A stretch of 64,000 nucleotides of DNA from Symbiodinium natans (lineage: Eukaryota; Sar; Dinophyceae; Suessiales; Symbiodiniaceae), in contig CAJNDS010002086.1 in NCBI GenBank assembly GCA_905221605.1, positions 441,001 through 505,000 of the forward strand. The letters are read 5' to 3'. The stretch's first letter is position 1. Each line of letters starts with the position of its first letter. The notes beneath the pieces were generated by a model, which worked only from the letters and a program-made list of their open reading frames with translations, had not been told where the DNA came from and searched no databases. A program made the position numbers and the translations under genes. This document shows, piece by piece, positions 28,454 to 39,123 of the stretch.

Positions 28454-28609
28454 GGTTTAGGATTCAGGGATTCAGGGTTCAGGGTTTAGGGTTTGTGAGA
28501 GAGAGAGAGAGAGAGAGAGGGTTTAGGGTTTAGGGTTTAGGGTTTAGGGTTTAGGGTTTAGGGTTTAGGGTTTCGGGTTTAGGGTTTAGGGTTTAGGGTG
28601 TAGGGTTCA
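28454..28609 (+). repeat. Telomeric array interrupted by (GA)n
   Basis: TTCAGGG/TTTAGGG units, then GTGAGAGAGA dinucleotide repeat (28496-28519), then fourteen TTTAGGG-type units. Confidence 0.95.
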
Positions 28610-28977
28610 TTTCAAGCTGAGGGAATCCAGGATTGGCAGGCTGTGGGCGCAGCTTGGAGTTAGTGGAATTGACTAATTACATGGCAACAAATGAAACTTG
28701 GCGGGAAATTTGCGAAGCACCCAGAATCCGATAGACGTGTGACTCAGACCCAACAGCTTTGGGATCCTCATGTTTCGTCGTGACACTTGCATGTGCGAGA
28801 AGACGTCGTGCGAGAACAGTGCGAAAATAATGCAAGCGCTTGACGTCATGACCTGCTTGCAATCGCTTGGGCGGCTGTCATTTGTCTCTCACATGGTTCC
28901 CGCATTTGATTTTGACTTGCATTCTCGCATTTGTCCTCCTTTTGTTCTGAAACTTGTCTGGACCACTCCCAAACCAA

Positions 28978-29142
28978 GCTCCCCAAGCCCTGAAGGAGTG
29001 GGAAAACGAGCTCAGCATCCGTCATGCGGTGCTTCAGCGATGCCCCTTGGATGAACAGTTTCCGTGGGTGGCACGAGCTTGGTTGCACTGCCAGGCATTG
29101 TGGACCATCGATGTTCTCACAGGGCCCAGCCGAGGCAATTAA
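28978..29142 (+). CDS. Probable coding segment
   Basis: Frame contains ALKEWENELSIRHAVLQRCP and EQFPWVARAWLHCQ, closing at TAA 29142. A GC donor after HCQ is possible. The overlapping frame from 28770 is less protein-like. Family unknown. Confidence 0.4.
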   Translation, partial: APQALKEWENELSIRHAVLQRCPLDEQFPWVARAWLHCQALWTIDVLTGPSRGN

Positions 29143-29939
29143 AGAGGTTCAGAGATTCCGAAGACTTGCTTGCAACATACAGTACAGGGTTCCCGTAAAT
29201 TGCCATGAGGCTGGCAGCAGGGCAGGTTTGCTCGAAAAAAATCGCGAGCTTGCGCTCCTCACAGAAATCTGCGCTTCACCACCAGCTGGGTGCTCATGCT
29301 CACAAAGCCTGCATGCCCTGAGCGCATCATCGTTGCAGAGTTCTGATGAGTTTTGGGGGATCTTTGGTCCCTGAGTCGCCGCGTACTTTCGGAACTCCAA
29401 GGCTCTTGCACCTGAACTTGAAGTTGAGGAAACGGTTTCGTGTTTTAGGGTTCATTTTGGTCCCCAAAAATATCAGTATGTCGCAGCGCCGATTTCGAGT
29501 CTTTTGACTATAATGTTGCCGTTCTGCCCCACGTGGCGCTACACATTTTGCATAAATTGGCTGGGCGACTTTTTGCTGGTGATTCTCAGGCCTCCTATAC
29601 TCGCAAAGGAGCAAGGAGGCATCATCCGACGCCGCGGAGGATTCGGGAGCTTGGATGAGGGCTGGAAAGTGGGGGTTTACGATACTAGGGGGTACCTTCT
29701 TGGGGTCCTGAGTACAAGGGGATCCTGCTAGTTCTTAGGGTCGCCCTATTTTCGTGAACGCCCATGTTGGCCTCCAGCTTACTATTGACTATTGCTTCAG
29801 GGTTGTAGCGGGGGGAAGTCTCGAGTGCGCAATAGTATCTTCCGCACCGTTGCGACTCAGCGTGGGATCCGCGTGCAAAAGTGGCTTCCGATCCCTAAAC
29901 CCTAACTCAGAATCTGCTCAGAATCTGTGCTGGTTCGGC

Positions 29940-30010
29940 CTATACCGAAGAGAGCTTTTAGCTTCGAAAGCTCGCTTTGGTACAGGACTGTCTACAGCAA
30001 CACCAGGATA
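29940..30010 (-). CDS. Possible exon
   Basis: Minus strand, TTTAG|GG acceptor in the adjacent array; frame contains VAVDSPVPKRAFEAKSSLRY. Confidence 0.3.
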
Positions 30011-30140
30011 CCCTAAACCCTAAACCCTAAACCCTAAACCCTAAACCCTAAACCCTAAACCCTAAACCCTAAACCCTAAACCCTAAACCCTAAACCCTAA
30101 ACCCTAAACCCTAAACACTACCCTAAACCCTGAACCCTGA
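30011..30140 (-). repeat. Long telomeric array
   Basis: About 18 units, the last two CCCTGAA. One CCCTAAACACTA break. Confidence 0.97.
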
Positions 30141-30424
30141 CTTCCTGACGTCCTGGTTGTTGGGCTGCTTATTGTTGGCCTTAGGGCTTAGGGGGGGCTC
30201 TAGGGCTGTAGGATGTAGGCTCAGCACCTTTTGAATATTGAGGGCTTCACTTAGGTCTTCAGGAAAGTTCGGTAGCTTGAAGCCCTAGAAGTAAGAGTCC
30301 CGGTCTCAGGGGACCCGGGGAACTCAATAGCCAATAGGTTCATGGGGCCCATGGTTTCTCGGTTTAGGGTATAGGGTTTAGGGATATACCTACGTACCAG
30401 GGTCCTCATATCCCGTTCCCTGCA

Positions 30425-30530
30425 AACCAAATATGAGCCCTAAACTTGAGGTCATATGCCCTATACTACTATAATGCCTGTTAAGGTATATGAACCATAA
30501 ACCCTTTTAGGGTTCATGTAGTCCCCGAGG
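30425..30530 (+). mobile_element. Family F element, left end decayed
   Basis: GAGGTCATATGCCCTATACT ... TAGGGTTCATGTAGTCCCCG. Confidence 0.75.
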
Positions 30531-30813
30531 TCCATGCTTGGGGTTTCCATTAGGATCCTTTTAGCTTCGGCTTCTTTGGGGTGACAAGTGGCTTTAGTTT
30601 GAAGAATACTTCCGCGTACTTCCGCAACCAACCTTAACTTAACGAATCCGCCTGGAGATCCCCATGCTTCCTCAGCAATGACATCACCCGACGAACCACT
30701 TTAAACCGCTTCTCGCGCAGGATGCCTACGGTTTCGTGCCTCTGCTGAAGCTGCCTGGCCCGGGTGAGGAACCAGACTCACCGAGGCCTTCGGGGCGGGG
30801 GGAGGTTCTTCCC

Positions 30814-30895
30814 ACATGGGCAATTATACCCTAGAACCCCTTAAAGGGGCCCTTTATAGGGTTGGGTGGGGGATTAGCCTTGTTGGCTATCTGGG
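30814..30895 (-). mobile_element. Diverged family B element
   Basis: AATTATACCCTAGAACCCCT ... CCCTTTATAGGG. Ends poorly kept. Confidence 0.5.
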
Positions 30896-30899
30896 CTTA

Positions 30900-32300
30900 T
30901 TCCGGGATTCGGCTCTATGGCCGCTGCTTGGATAGATGTCGAGCTCTTTCCCAAAACAGAACGAGCTGTGCAACCCTGCAACCCCTCCCTTTGGGATGAG
31001 CTTCACGCACACTGTCGAGGGTCATAGGTCGTTTGCTCTCCATAACAGCTTCCCCAACCCTGCACATCGTTTCGTGAAGTTCCAGCATGACTGGTGCATT
31101 CCTACTCTCAGGTCTTTTCACACCGCGCGCGAGTCTTCGAGTTCCCCCGTGGCACTGCTGGGGAATCTGCTTGGCCAGGGTTGAAGGGGCAGATCTTGAA
31201 GTTGTGGGAGTTCGGCTTCTTCAATAATTCGGGGGATGGAGCGTCTCACTGTTGAAGGGCCGGGAGGGACACCCCTTGCAACACCAAGGATCACAGTGCT
31301 CTGCAAGATCGATGGCATCGGCGACAGGCATCGTTTTCAACCTAAGTCTAGAATTCTCCGAGAGCAGAGTCGAGGCTCTTGCTGAACTCTAGCTCCACAT
31401 GTGACCGTGGACCGTGGTCCTTGAGAAGACAGACCGGCTTATAATATTATTAGGATGATGATTATTATTATATATTATTTAGTTTATATTGACTTCATAT
31501 AAAAATGATATTCTCTTATATCAACGTCACTCATTCCCAGTGCTATCCCCAAGCGACCCGAGCACGAACCCTGCACGCTTGAAACCTTTTTCCCTAAACC
31601 CTAAAACACCCTAGAGAGCCCTAAGCCGATTTTTAAAACCCTAAACATCCCTAAACCCTAAAACTGCATGCCTGCAATGCTGTCCTTCCTCGTACGGTGG
31701 GCCTAGTGCCCGTCGAGATGTGCGCTACAACATGAGACCTGGTCTGGGTCTCATCCTGGCTGACGTCTCCTTTACCTACCCCAGTGCATGATGTTTGTAT
31801 GGAACGGGCCCTGGCAGGCAAAGCCTGTCAGCAGCTAGCGCAAGGGCTAGACCCCAAATTGTCCTAAACCCTGAACCCTGAACCCTAAACCCTAAACCCT
31901 AACCAGTTTCCAGGTAGCGAGGCCTCCCCTGGGCGGCTGAGGAGCCGGGGGCCTCTAAGCTAAAAGGGGTTTGAACGCAAGTGTCTGCGGGGTTTAGGGT
32001 TTAGTGTTTAGGGTTTAGGGTTCTTCAGGGTTTTTCAGGCTTTAGGGTTTAGGAAGCCTGGAGCCTTTCTTCTGCAAAAAGCGTGCACAGAGCCTCCACC
32101 CATAGCTAGCTGGGTGCTTCGAAACTTCAAAACCCACAAGCCCATGAACAGACGCAGAACATCGCTCGCGCCAGACGCAGAAACCAAGACCCGGACTCTA
32201 AACCCCATACCCTGACCCTATTTCTTCCTTTATTTCGACAGACCCGACAATGCTCCCTGCAATGTGGCCTTTGTGTCAGCTGGGCGGGTGGCAAAAAGAA
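30900..32300. other. Unassigned stretch
   Basis: AT-rich dinucleotide-like sequence at 31440-31520 and degenerate telomeric units at 31592-31666, 31864-31903 (-) and 31990-32053 (+). No supported exon. Confidence 0.4.
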
Positions 32301-32302
32301 AC

Positions 32303-32364
32303 CTGAACCCTAAACCCACACAGCTAAACCCTAAACCCTAAACCCTAAACCCTAAACCCTAAAC
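32303..32364 (-). repeat. Telomeric array abutting the spliced leader
   Basis: About seven CCCTAAA units with an ACAGCTAAA break. The final AAAC runs directly into CCGTAG of the leader. Confidence 0.96.
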
Positions 32365-32385
32365 CCGTAGCCATTTTGGCTCAAG
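32365..32385 (+). other. Relic dinoflagellate spliced leader
   Basis: Exact 21-nt core CCGTAGCCATTTTGGCTCAA plus G. The preceding base is C rather than the usual A/G/T, so the match ends at the array. It is followed by 5'-UTR-like sequence (ACTGCACC), not by a GT donor, so this is a retroposed mRNA end and not a spliced-leader RNA gene. Confidence 0.92.
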
Positions 32386-32446
32386 ACTGCACCTGTGTAA
32401 CCTTGAGACTAAACCAGCGACAGCGATACCCCAATCGCGTGCGAAA

Positions 32447-33631
32447 ATGGCTACCAGCGCTAACACCATCAAGGCGCTGCTTTCGTGGGAGCAGGTGGAT
32501 TTGTCTGCTCCCGCGATTGATCTCGTGACGTACTACTGCGCTATCCCGCACACCATTCCAGGTTTCCTTGCCGAGTATTTTTGCGGTACTCGCGAGGGCA
32601 GGGTCAACGCCATGGCGGATAATCTCGAGAATATCCCGCCATACCAGGCCTTAACCGAGAATGGGCAGACGAAGTGCCTTCATTGCATGAAGAGACTGGG
32701 ATACTTCGAGCGTGCCGAAGGACGGGTGCCCGTCTTGATGTACGCGAGGCCGTGTCACGAACACACTTTCCTGCATCCGACATCGTTCAATGTGGGTCAG
32801 TGGTTCCTTGACTTTGTTGATCTCCAGCAGGTGTGGGTGCACAACCCACGTGGTGGTCTTGCGGTACTGTGGGTTGACATGTCCCTCATTGGGTCGATCG
32901 ATGTCCAACTTCTCCGCCAGGACCAAAAGCCCGACCGCTGCGCTGGAATCGACTCGTACAGCTTCTGCAACAAGATTGCGGACCTTCAGGCTGAGCATGG
33001 CCACATGAAGGCGAAAGCTGTCATTGCCCACGTGCACGTGGCCATGGCCATGAAATGGGAGCCGCACAAATGGGCCACGCTCGAAGATGCCTCAGCGAGG
33101 ATGTGCAGTAGATGCATGGAGGCTGCGATCCAAACGGATCCCCCTTGTTCACCATCAGGGGTAGTGGATTACCGACGCAGAGGTTTGATGGACTTGCCAC
33201 GCGGGCCACGAATCGTTGCTGTGCCGGTGAGCGCACTCTCGAATGCCACACTCAACCTCGTTGATCGTGTGGCTGAGCTTCACGTCGAACACGAAGTCAC
33301 TCATCGTCCTGCGCCTTTGCGACGGACGGACAGCGTGTTTGTCGGGAGTGATGTGAGGCGCTATATGAACGAGGGGTACGACGTGCCTGTTGAGGAGACA
33401 CCTGGGTTCCTCACAACACGTTTTTCCGAAGAAGGAGCAGCCTCAGAGACTCAAAGCGATGGGCTGACGGAGCGGTCAATCAAAGATGCACCGACCGAAG
33501 GCATAGGGTACGTCCTTGAGCCACCGGTCAAAGGTGGTGAGGTCAGGATGCCACAACGCGGTAGCGATCCGAAGTGCGCCCAGAAGAGTGGGCATGAGCG
33601 GGACATCCATCGTCGCACCATATTTTTTTAG
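32447..33631 (+). CDS. Intronless retrogene, 394-aa protein of unknown family
   Basis: Starts at an ATG in good context (GCGAAAATGGCT), 61 nt after the relic leader, and is open for 394 codons, by far the longest convincing ORF here. It is the only clear gene without introns, as expected for a reverse-transcribed trans-spliced mRNA. The N-terminal part is mixed alpha/beta-like; CxxC pairs occur at KCLHCMKR and MCSRCMEA. A His/Trp-rich middle contains GQWFLDFVDLQQVWVHNPRG; the C-terminus is charged and probably disordered. No signal peptide or membrane segment. No poly(A) remnant is visible downstream. Telomeric runs of the same orientation lie on both sides (to 32364 and from 33810). Codon use is even and GC-rich, so it may still be functional. 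Confidence 0.75.
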   Translation: MATSANTIKALLSWEQVDLSAPAIDLVTYYCAIPHTIPGFLAEYFCGTREGRVNAMADNLENIPPYQALTENGQTKCLHCMKRLGYFERAEGRVPVLMYARPCHEHTFLHPTSFNVGQWFLDFVDLQQVWVHNPRGGLAVLWVDMSLIGSIDVQLLRQDQKPDRCAGIDSYSFCNKIADLQAEHGHMKAKAVIAHVHVAMAMKWEPHKWATLEDASARMCSRCMEAAIQTDPPCSPSGVVDYRRRGLMDLPRGPRIVAVPVSALSNATLNLVDRVAELHVEHEVTHRPAPLRRTDSVFVGSDVRRYMNEGYDVPVEETPGFLTTRFSEEGAASETQSDGLTERSIKDAPTEGIGYVLEPPVKGGEVRMPQRGSDPKCAQKSGHERDIHRRTIFF

Positions 33632-33916
33632 AAAAGTTTTGAAACCTTAGGCTAGGACCCAGAGTAGGCCCTTATTCCCATTATCTTGTGTTGGAGGTTA
33701 CCCTTATAAGCCCCTTGAAAACCCCAAATGGGCGCGCCCTTTCTATTCCTAGCTTGCTCTTGGGACTAGTAAAGCCGTAAACCCTACACTCTGAAGCTTG
33801 AAAGTCCTCAACCCAAAACCCAAAACCCTAAACCCTAAACCCTTGTCGTGCTGCTGCTCTTGACTTCCTGCTCTCTCTTCTCTCTTCTTGAGGACTTGTC
33901 CGGCTCTCGGGGGGTC

Positions 33917-34611
33917 ATGGCTGAGGTCTGGGGAGAAGAACTCCGCCAGGCGGAGGTCCCGCACACTTCGGAAGCGGGAGGGGGTGGGGTTGGTGGAGGG
34001 GGGGTTGGGGCGGGGGGGGGAGGGGGTGAGGCAGATAGTATGGAGGGCACCACGGTACCTTGGAGGGGAGTATCTCCGACGCCTCGCACGCTGCCTGAAC
34101 TGGGGGATGAAGAGGAGGATGACTGCGTTGAAGTTCTCTCGCCAGAACAGGCAGCCCTGAGGGCGGCTATGGGGGGGGATCTGCCCCTGAGCACACTGGC
34201 AAGAAGGACCAACCGCCGGAAGCGAAAAGGCCCAGGGTGGGGGGGGGTTTGCCGGATTTTGGGGGTGGAGGAGGGGGCAGGGAGATCCCACATCATGATC
34301 TGACGCGTCAGGACAGTGACCAACTCTTGCCACCGCCTAGGCCGGAACAGCTGCACCGTACGGGAGCAACATTGTCTGTTCACCCTCCCACCAGCTCTCT
34401 CCCTAAACCCTCCCTTTTTGGCGCTTCTGAGGACATTCCCCCCCCTTGGGTGCAAACTCTTCAACAGGGGATGCACGGGATGCTTTCCAAGCAAGACACT
34501 CTCCAGCACTCCGTGGGGAAGCTAAGAAGGGATATGGTTCAATCCCCTAAAGATGACGGGAGAGGCCCAGGCCCTTTGAACAGCCTGGCCACACGACAAC
34601 TGGCCAAATGA
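33917..34611 (+). pseudogene. Decayed retroelement-like ORF with coiled-coil segment
   Basis: Two frames follow each other. From the ATG at 33917: a Gly-rich stretch, an acidic segment (PELGDEEEDDCVEV) and a basic cluster (RRTNRRKRK). After a G-run near 34238-34262 the frame shifts to one containing IPPPWVQTLQQGMHGMLSKQ and a short heptad-like stretch, ending at 34611. This order (acidic/basic N-terminus, then coiled coil) recalls ORF1 of LINE-type elements, but no zinc knuckle or reverse transcriptase follows. Inference, low confidence. Confidence 0.35.
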
Positions 34612-34619
34612 AGGCTGGT

Positions 34620-35155
34620 AAGTCTGCACGACAGAACGTGTAAAGCCACGTCCTCTTGGAAGCTAGATGTGGAGGCCGGAAGGCTTGCTGTAGAGCTTCC
34701 ATGTGCACATGCCCCCTGCCCGGCACGGAGAGGCACGGGCATGCAGGCCTGCATCAGGGGGCGCCCCCTCCTCCCCCACCTCCCGGAATGAGGTATGGTT
34801 TGTGTTCTTGGGTGCAGAGGTTTGCTTTGTCTATGCTTTCTGATTGAGGTACTGACTTCGGGTTGGTGTGGGAGGAACATCATGACGGTAGAATTTCCTC
34901 AACTGAATGCCGAAGGCGAGGGTCTTAGGGCGTTTCCATCGGGCCCGGGACCTTTTTTTTTCCTCTTTTCCGAGACCGACCTACCAACCCCGCATTGCTG
35001 TGGCTAGACGGGTGCCAAAAAAACCCTAAACCCTAGCTGCCGAAGATGGAGTTCAGGGCCAGGGCCGAAGCTTGAGTCACCCGTCGCTGCCTTTCATGGT
35101 CGAGGGTTCGGAAGGTCCTCTCTCTCACACACGCTCTGCGTAGTTTTTGTAAGTT
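34620..35155. other. Unassigned stretch
   Basis: C-rich and T-rich runs and one short telomeric run near 35021; no supported exon. Confidence 0.35.
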
Positions 35156-35245
35156 CCAGGATGGGCTATTAGGCCCCAAAATCCCCATAATGAACCCTAT
35201 AAAGGGCCTTTGTAAGGGGTTATAGGGTGTAGCAGCCCGTCCTGG
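35156..35245 (+). mobile_element. Family B element, intact
   Basis: CCAGGATGGGCTATTAGGCC ... AGCAGCCCGTCCTGG, 90 bp, near-palindromic with central CCCTATAAAGGG. Confidence 0.9.
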
Positions 35246-35344
35246 TTTTGGCTAGAGTTTACTGCTAACAAATGATGCTGAAGAATGGCTGGCTGATTCC
35301 TTTTTGTTTTGCTGTTTCCTGGCCGGCCACTAACCTCATGTCGA

Positions 35345-35455
35345 ATATGGGGGTCGGAAGAACTACTAATGGTATTCCCATTAATATGGTCTCTTTGTCT
35401 TTATACTCTAATAACCCCCAAAACCCTATTCTAATTATTAAGGCCCCTATATTAC
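35345..35455 (+). mobile_element. Family G element
   Basis: ATATGGGGGTCGGAAGAACT ... ATTAAGGCCCCTATATT. Confidence 0.85.
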
Positions 35456-35516
35456 AGTTCAATGTGGGGTGAGCCGTATGACATGTGCGCTTCGGATCTC
35501 GGAGCTGCGAAGATAG

Positions 35517-35618
35517 CGGTTCCCCCTTATACTAACAGTCCTTAATACTTGTAGAGATTATCACAAGGGGTACTACAATCCCTGTTAAGGACTGTTAGTA
35601 TAAGGAGGAATATCCCAA
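35517..35618 (+). mobile_element. Family C element
   Basis: GGTTCCCCCTTATACTAACA ... TAAGGAGGAATATCCCAA. The left terminus is eroded; two telomeric units follow at once. Confidence 0.8.
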
Positions 35619-35718
35619 CCCTAAACCCTAAAACGCTCCTTGAATACCCAGAACGCGCTTGAGCATGCCAGCCAGAACCCTACGTTCAGGCAGACCACAC
35701 TAAGCTAGCCTAACTCAT

Positions 35719-35757
35719 AGGGTTTAGGGTTTAGTGTTTAGGGTTTAGGGTTTAGGG
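35719..35757 (+). repeat. Short telomeric array
   Basis: Five units, one TTTAGTG. Followed by a possible plus-strand exon (35756-35830, contains QCFLEATRHDRATAAKTLKK) after TTTAG|GG. Confidence 0.95.
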
Positions 35758-36339
35758 ATGCAGTGTTTTCTTGAGGCGACCCGGCATGACAGAGCCACAG
35801 CTGCAAAAACACTCAAAAAACCCTTGACTTGAAGGTTGAAAAGGATTTGGTTGTTGTGGCCTTCGTAGTACGACAGGCATGCTAATGTAGGGGCATGACA
35901 GACAGCTGCATGGAGACATGTGTGTTCTCAAATCGTCGGGTGAGACTAATGGCATACTCGGGTTGGTGTTTGCCGGCGTGCGTGCGCTTGTTGGCTGGAC
36001 TGCAAAGATGCCACACGTTTTTTACCATGTCTTTATGGGCTGATCAGCTACCGTAGTCCAGAGGGCAGTGCAATGCTTAGAGGAAGCGTGTCGACGATGC
36101 GAATGCCTTGGAAACATTGGCCTGCCGAGCCCATTTCTTGCAATCGTGTGTAGATGCTATACTATACATAAACCTCACGCGCACTGCAGCCCAGAGGCAA
36201 CCCAAAATGATCAACTCTGCTCACAGCCGCAAACCTACGCAAACCCGCGCGAACCTATGCGAGCCCCTATTACAGCAAAAGTTGGAACGTGATTCTCGTC
36301 ATACCCCTGTCCCGAGGTATGCAAGACCCCTAATCCCCA

Positions 36340-36420
36340 AACCCTCAACTACGCCCTACACCCTAAACCACAAACCCTAAACCCGAAACCCGAAACCCTA
36401 AACCCTAAACCCTAAACCCT
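36340..36420 (-). repeat. Degenerate telomeric array
   Basis: CCCTAAA with CCCGAAA and CCCTACA variants. Confidence 0.93.
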
Positions 36421-36429
36421 CATTCCGAG

Positions 36430-36817
36430 GTCAGCTCCCTGAAAGACACGGGCCGCCTGGATTCTGCCCCCGAGCTCACTGAGCCGGAGCTGACAGAACC
36501 GGAGTCTGCGGAGCCGGAGCTCACAAAGCCTGCGCGGGCCCTAAAGACCGTGGTGGACCCTGCTGTGGAGGGGTTTTAGGGTTTAGGGTTTAGGGTTTAG
36601 GGGTTAGGGTTTAGGGTTTAGGGTTTAGGGTTTAGGGTTTAGGGTTTAGGGCTAGGGTTTTGGGGTTGTTTCGGGTGTAGGGTCAAGGGTTCGAGCCAGA
36701 TGTGCCAGAAGGATGTTCTGGAGGTTTGGGGTTGAAGTCCCGAGCGCTAGAGTGCAAGGCGATATCAGCGATGGCGGCCGATGCTGCCACCAGCCCGAGC
36801 CACCGAGAGGCTGCAGG
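36430..36817 (+). CDS. Unidentified gene with acidic Pro-Glu-Leu repeats
   Basis: Exon 36430-36573 (AG|G acceptor) contains the repeats PELTEPELTEPESAEPELTK and ends in phase 0 at GTTTTAGGG. Exon 36759-36817 (GCAAG|G acceptor; contains SAMAADAATSPSHREAA) continues in frame and ends at GTGTGT. A further exon-like segment (about 36900-36960, contains WHGPNDTLLSMAMSTVAYL) meets a GTTTAGG donor. Low-complexity linker-type protein; no family. Confidence 0.5.
36574..36665 (+). repeat. Telomeric array in intron
   Basis: GTTTTAGGG then about twelve units. Confidence 0.96.
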
Positions 36818-36826
36818 GTGTGTGCG

Positions 36827-36890
36827 GTTTAGGGTTTAGGGTTTACGGAACCCTAAAACCATAAACCCTAGAAAACCCTAAACCCTCGAA
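36827..36890. repeat. Head-to-head telomeric units
   Basis: Two TTTAGGG units then TTTACGGAACCCTAAAACC and further CCCTAAA-type units: G-strand then C-strand across a few bases. Confidence 0.85.
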
Positions 36891-36961
36891 CAATCCTGGG
36901 GTGGTGGCATGGTCCTAACGACACCCTACTGTCCATGGCAATGAGTACCGTGGCTTACCTG

Positions 36962-37805
36962 GTTTAGGCTTAGGGTTTATGGTTATAGGGAATGGGGAAT
37001 TCAGGGTTTAGACTTGCCGGAATCTGGCGCATAAGGCATTTGTCATTTCGCCAAGCCTTTCTTGCACTTTGTGCAAGCCATGAAGCAGGAGAAAATCGAT
37101 CTGAGTTTTGAGATGTTGCGGCGTGTTTCAACACGTGTTTAGCTCTTGTGGGTTTCGTTGTTTTGGGGGGTGAGTCGGGTGAGTGGCGTGGACGGCCGTA
37201 CCTTCCTCATCGACAGGTGAGGGCTGCATCGGAGGAACTGGCCGTGAGCTCAGAAACACCCAAACTCCACCCAATATAGATCACATACAGCTTAACATGG
37301 GAAGCCCACAACCTCTTCTAACTTCTAAGGCCTTTAATACCACATTGGTTGCTCTTTGTCTCGGGCCTTTCATTCCGCCGGCCTGCTACTTGACATCTAA
37401 AGCATGAAGCCTGCCCGGCCTACCCCGCACACGACAGCTTTAATTCTGCAAGGGCTTCGGGCTTGGGGCGTCGGGTTTGTCACGGCGTCTTGCGGGTTCG
37501 CCTTCTCTGCGTCGAGCATGACAGTTTGTTGGACACTGCTATCTGGACTCTGCTTCAGAACGTGACTCGAACAGGGCGCGGTTGTTTGTTCACTTTCCCG
37601 CCAGCAAGAAGTTTCAGTCTTGCATCCCCTAAACCTTATAAACCCTAAACCCTAAACCGTTAGAACTCAGGAGATCACGTTTGGGCACACTACTGCTATG
37701 CCATTGCCAACGCGTAGCCAGGCGCGCGAGAAGGGCGAGAATCTTTCGAGATTGGCCCTGCAACTGCTTGAAACCCCCTTCCACTCGCCTTCCTTTGTTG
37801 GGTAT
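36962..37805. other. Unassigned stretch
   Basis: Open frames at 37183-37407 and 37463-37648 on the plus strand lack support. A few CCCTAAA units lie at 37629-37659. Confidence 0.35.
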
Positions 37806-37883
37806 AGGTTTAGGGTGTAGGGTTTAGGGTGTAGGGTTTAGGGTTTAGGGTTTTGGGTTTAGGGTTTAGGGTTTAGGGTTTAG
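37806..37883 (+). repeat. Interstitial telomeric array
   Basis: Eleven units with two TGTAGGG and one TTTTGGG variants. Confidence 0.95.
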
Positions 37884-38094
37884 AATGACACTCTTGACAG
37901 GGTTTCTGCAGCCTCAGTGGGCTGTGGGCTGTAAATCCCGCAAGGTCGGTCGGTCTGTGTGACTTGGACCCAGGCGAAGGTTGCAAAGGGTGCAGGGTCA
38001 ATCGGAAGGTTCAGGGTCCCGGGGCCGTTTAGGGCTCAGGGTTTCCTAAGCCCTAAACCCTAAACCCTAAACCCTAAACTTAGCAAACCTTCAG

Positions 38095-38507
38095 GCATAC
38101 CTGCCCCGTAGCACAGGCTCAGTCCAGCAAGAAAGTTCAGCTTTGGGGGAGAGCTCCGAACCACCCAACATTCTCAACAAAAGCCCAAGGTCTCCCGCAT
38201 AGGGTTTAGGGTTAGGGTTTAGGGTTTAGGGTTTAGGGTTTAGGGTTTAGGGTTTAGGGTTTAGGGTTTAGGGTTTAGGGTTTAGGGTTTAGGGTTTAGG
38301 GTTTAGGGCAGTAGGGTCTGCAGGTGAAAGCCTCGCTTCTTCCAGAGACCTTGGAAGGCCTGGGGGCTCGGTTTAGGGTTTAGGGTTTAGGGTTTAGGTT
38401 TTAGGGTTTAGGGTTTAGGGTTTTAGGGCCAGCCGTGCAGCACTCGGAGTCAATGGAATTGTGAGCAGAGCATGGGAGCACTGGGATCCTGGATGCAGCA
38501 GCCATGA
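38095..38507 (+). CDS. Unidentified gene, three in-frame exons and stop
   Basis: Exons 38095-38189 (contains SSALGESSEPPNILNKSP), 38307-38370 (contains VGSAGESLASSRDLGRPGGS) and 38427-38507 (contains STRSQWNCEQSMGALGSW, stop TGA) join in phase 2 and phase 0. Donors are AAG|GTCTCC and TCG|GTTTAGGG; acceptors are TTTAG|GG and TTTTAG|GG. The second intron (38371-38426) is nothing but telomeric units. Ser-rich protein of unknown family. Further exons upstream (around 37970-38025) are likely. Confidence 0.6.
38201..38306 (+). repeat. Telomeric array filling most of an intron
   Basis: Fifteen TTTAGGG units, one six-base unit near the start, ending TTTAG at the acceptor. Confidence 0.96.
38371..38426 (+). 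repeat. Telomeric-array intron, 56 nt
   Basis: GTTTAGGG ... TTTTAG; entire intron between exons 38307-38370 and 38427-38507. Confidence 0.9.
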
Positions 38508-38717
38508 ATCCGCGTAGAACTCGCTTGCCCGAACCCCGTGCGGAGCCTTCCACTATAGTCACTTTATGGGCTTGTTTGTTTGTGCTGTAGCTCGTTCACC
38601 AAAAGTCATGATGAGACATTCGTTGGGGCGCAGGTGACGTTCCTAAGGATGACCAAGAGGCACGGACACTGCGCGGGCTTGTTTGATGGTGCTCAGGGAC
38701 GTGTCATGCCGAGTGCT

Positions 38718-38842
38718 ACAGGGAGGGGCCCCCTTACTATACTAACTATAGTTAAGGGACTTATAACCTAATTTAGGGTCCTTATAACCCAATTTTAGGG
38801 CCCTTATAACTCTACTTATAACTTGGGGGGGCCCTCCTTGTA
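38718..38842 (+). mobile_element. Family D element
   Basis: ACAGGGAGGGGCCCCCTTAC ... ACTTGGGGGGGCCCTCCTTG. Confidence 0.88.
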
Positions 38843-39123
38843 CACATCTTCACATCGCTACGTATCTCAGGCAGGTGATACTCCAGCCGACACTGGCCTT
38901 GCACGGGAGGGCCAGGAGACGATCTTATAGCCTTTGTTGCCCCTGCTTCGCCACGTGGGGCTCAGTAGCCTAACAGGGAGGTTTGGGGCTTAAAGATGTT
39001 TGAAGCACAAGTCTAACATTCGTCGTGCCCGGTGTGCAAATATTGCAAAGACTGAGCGCATGAATGAATCCAAAGGCCTCAGAAGTCTCAGCCCTGTGAT
39101 GGCATAGACCTACATAACTCTTT

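Noticed and set aside
32365..32385. Spliced-leader RNA gene
   Set aside because: No GT donor after CAAG, only one copy, and it sits at a UTR-ORF start; a retroposed mRNA end explains it better.
33749..34509. Two long minus-strand ORFs of 194 and 224 codons
   Set aside because: They are the proline-rich antisense of the Gly-rich plus-strand region and have no protein-like composition.
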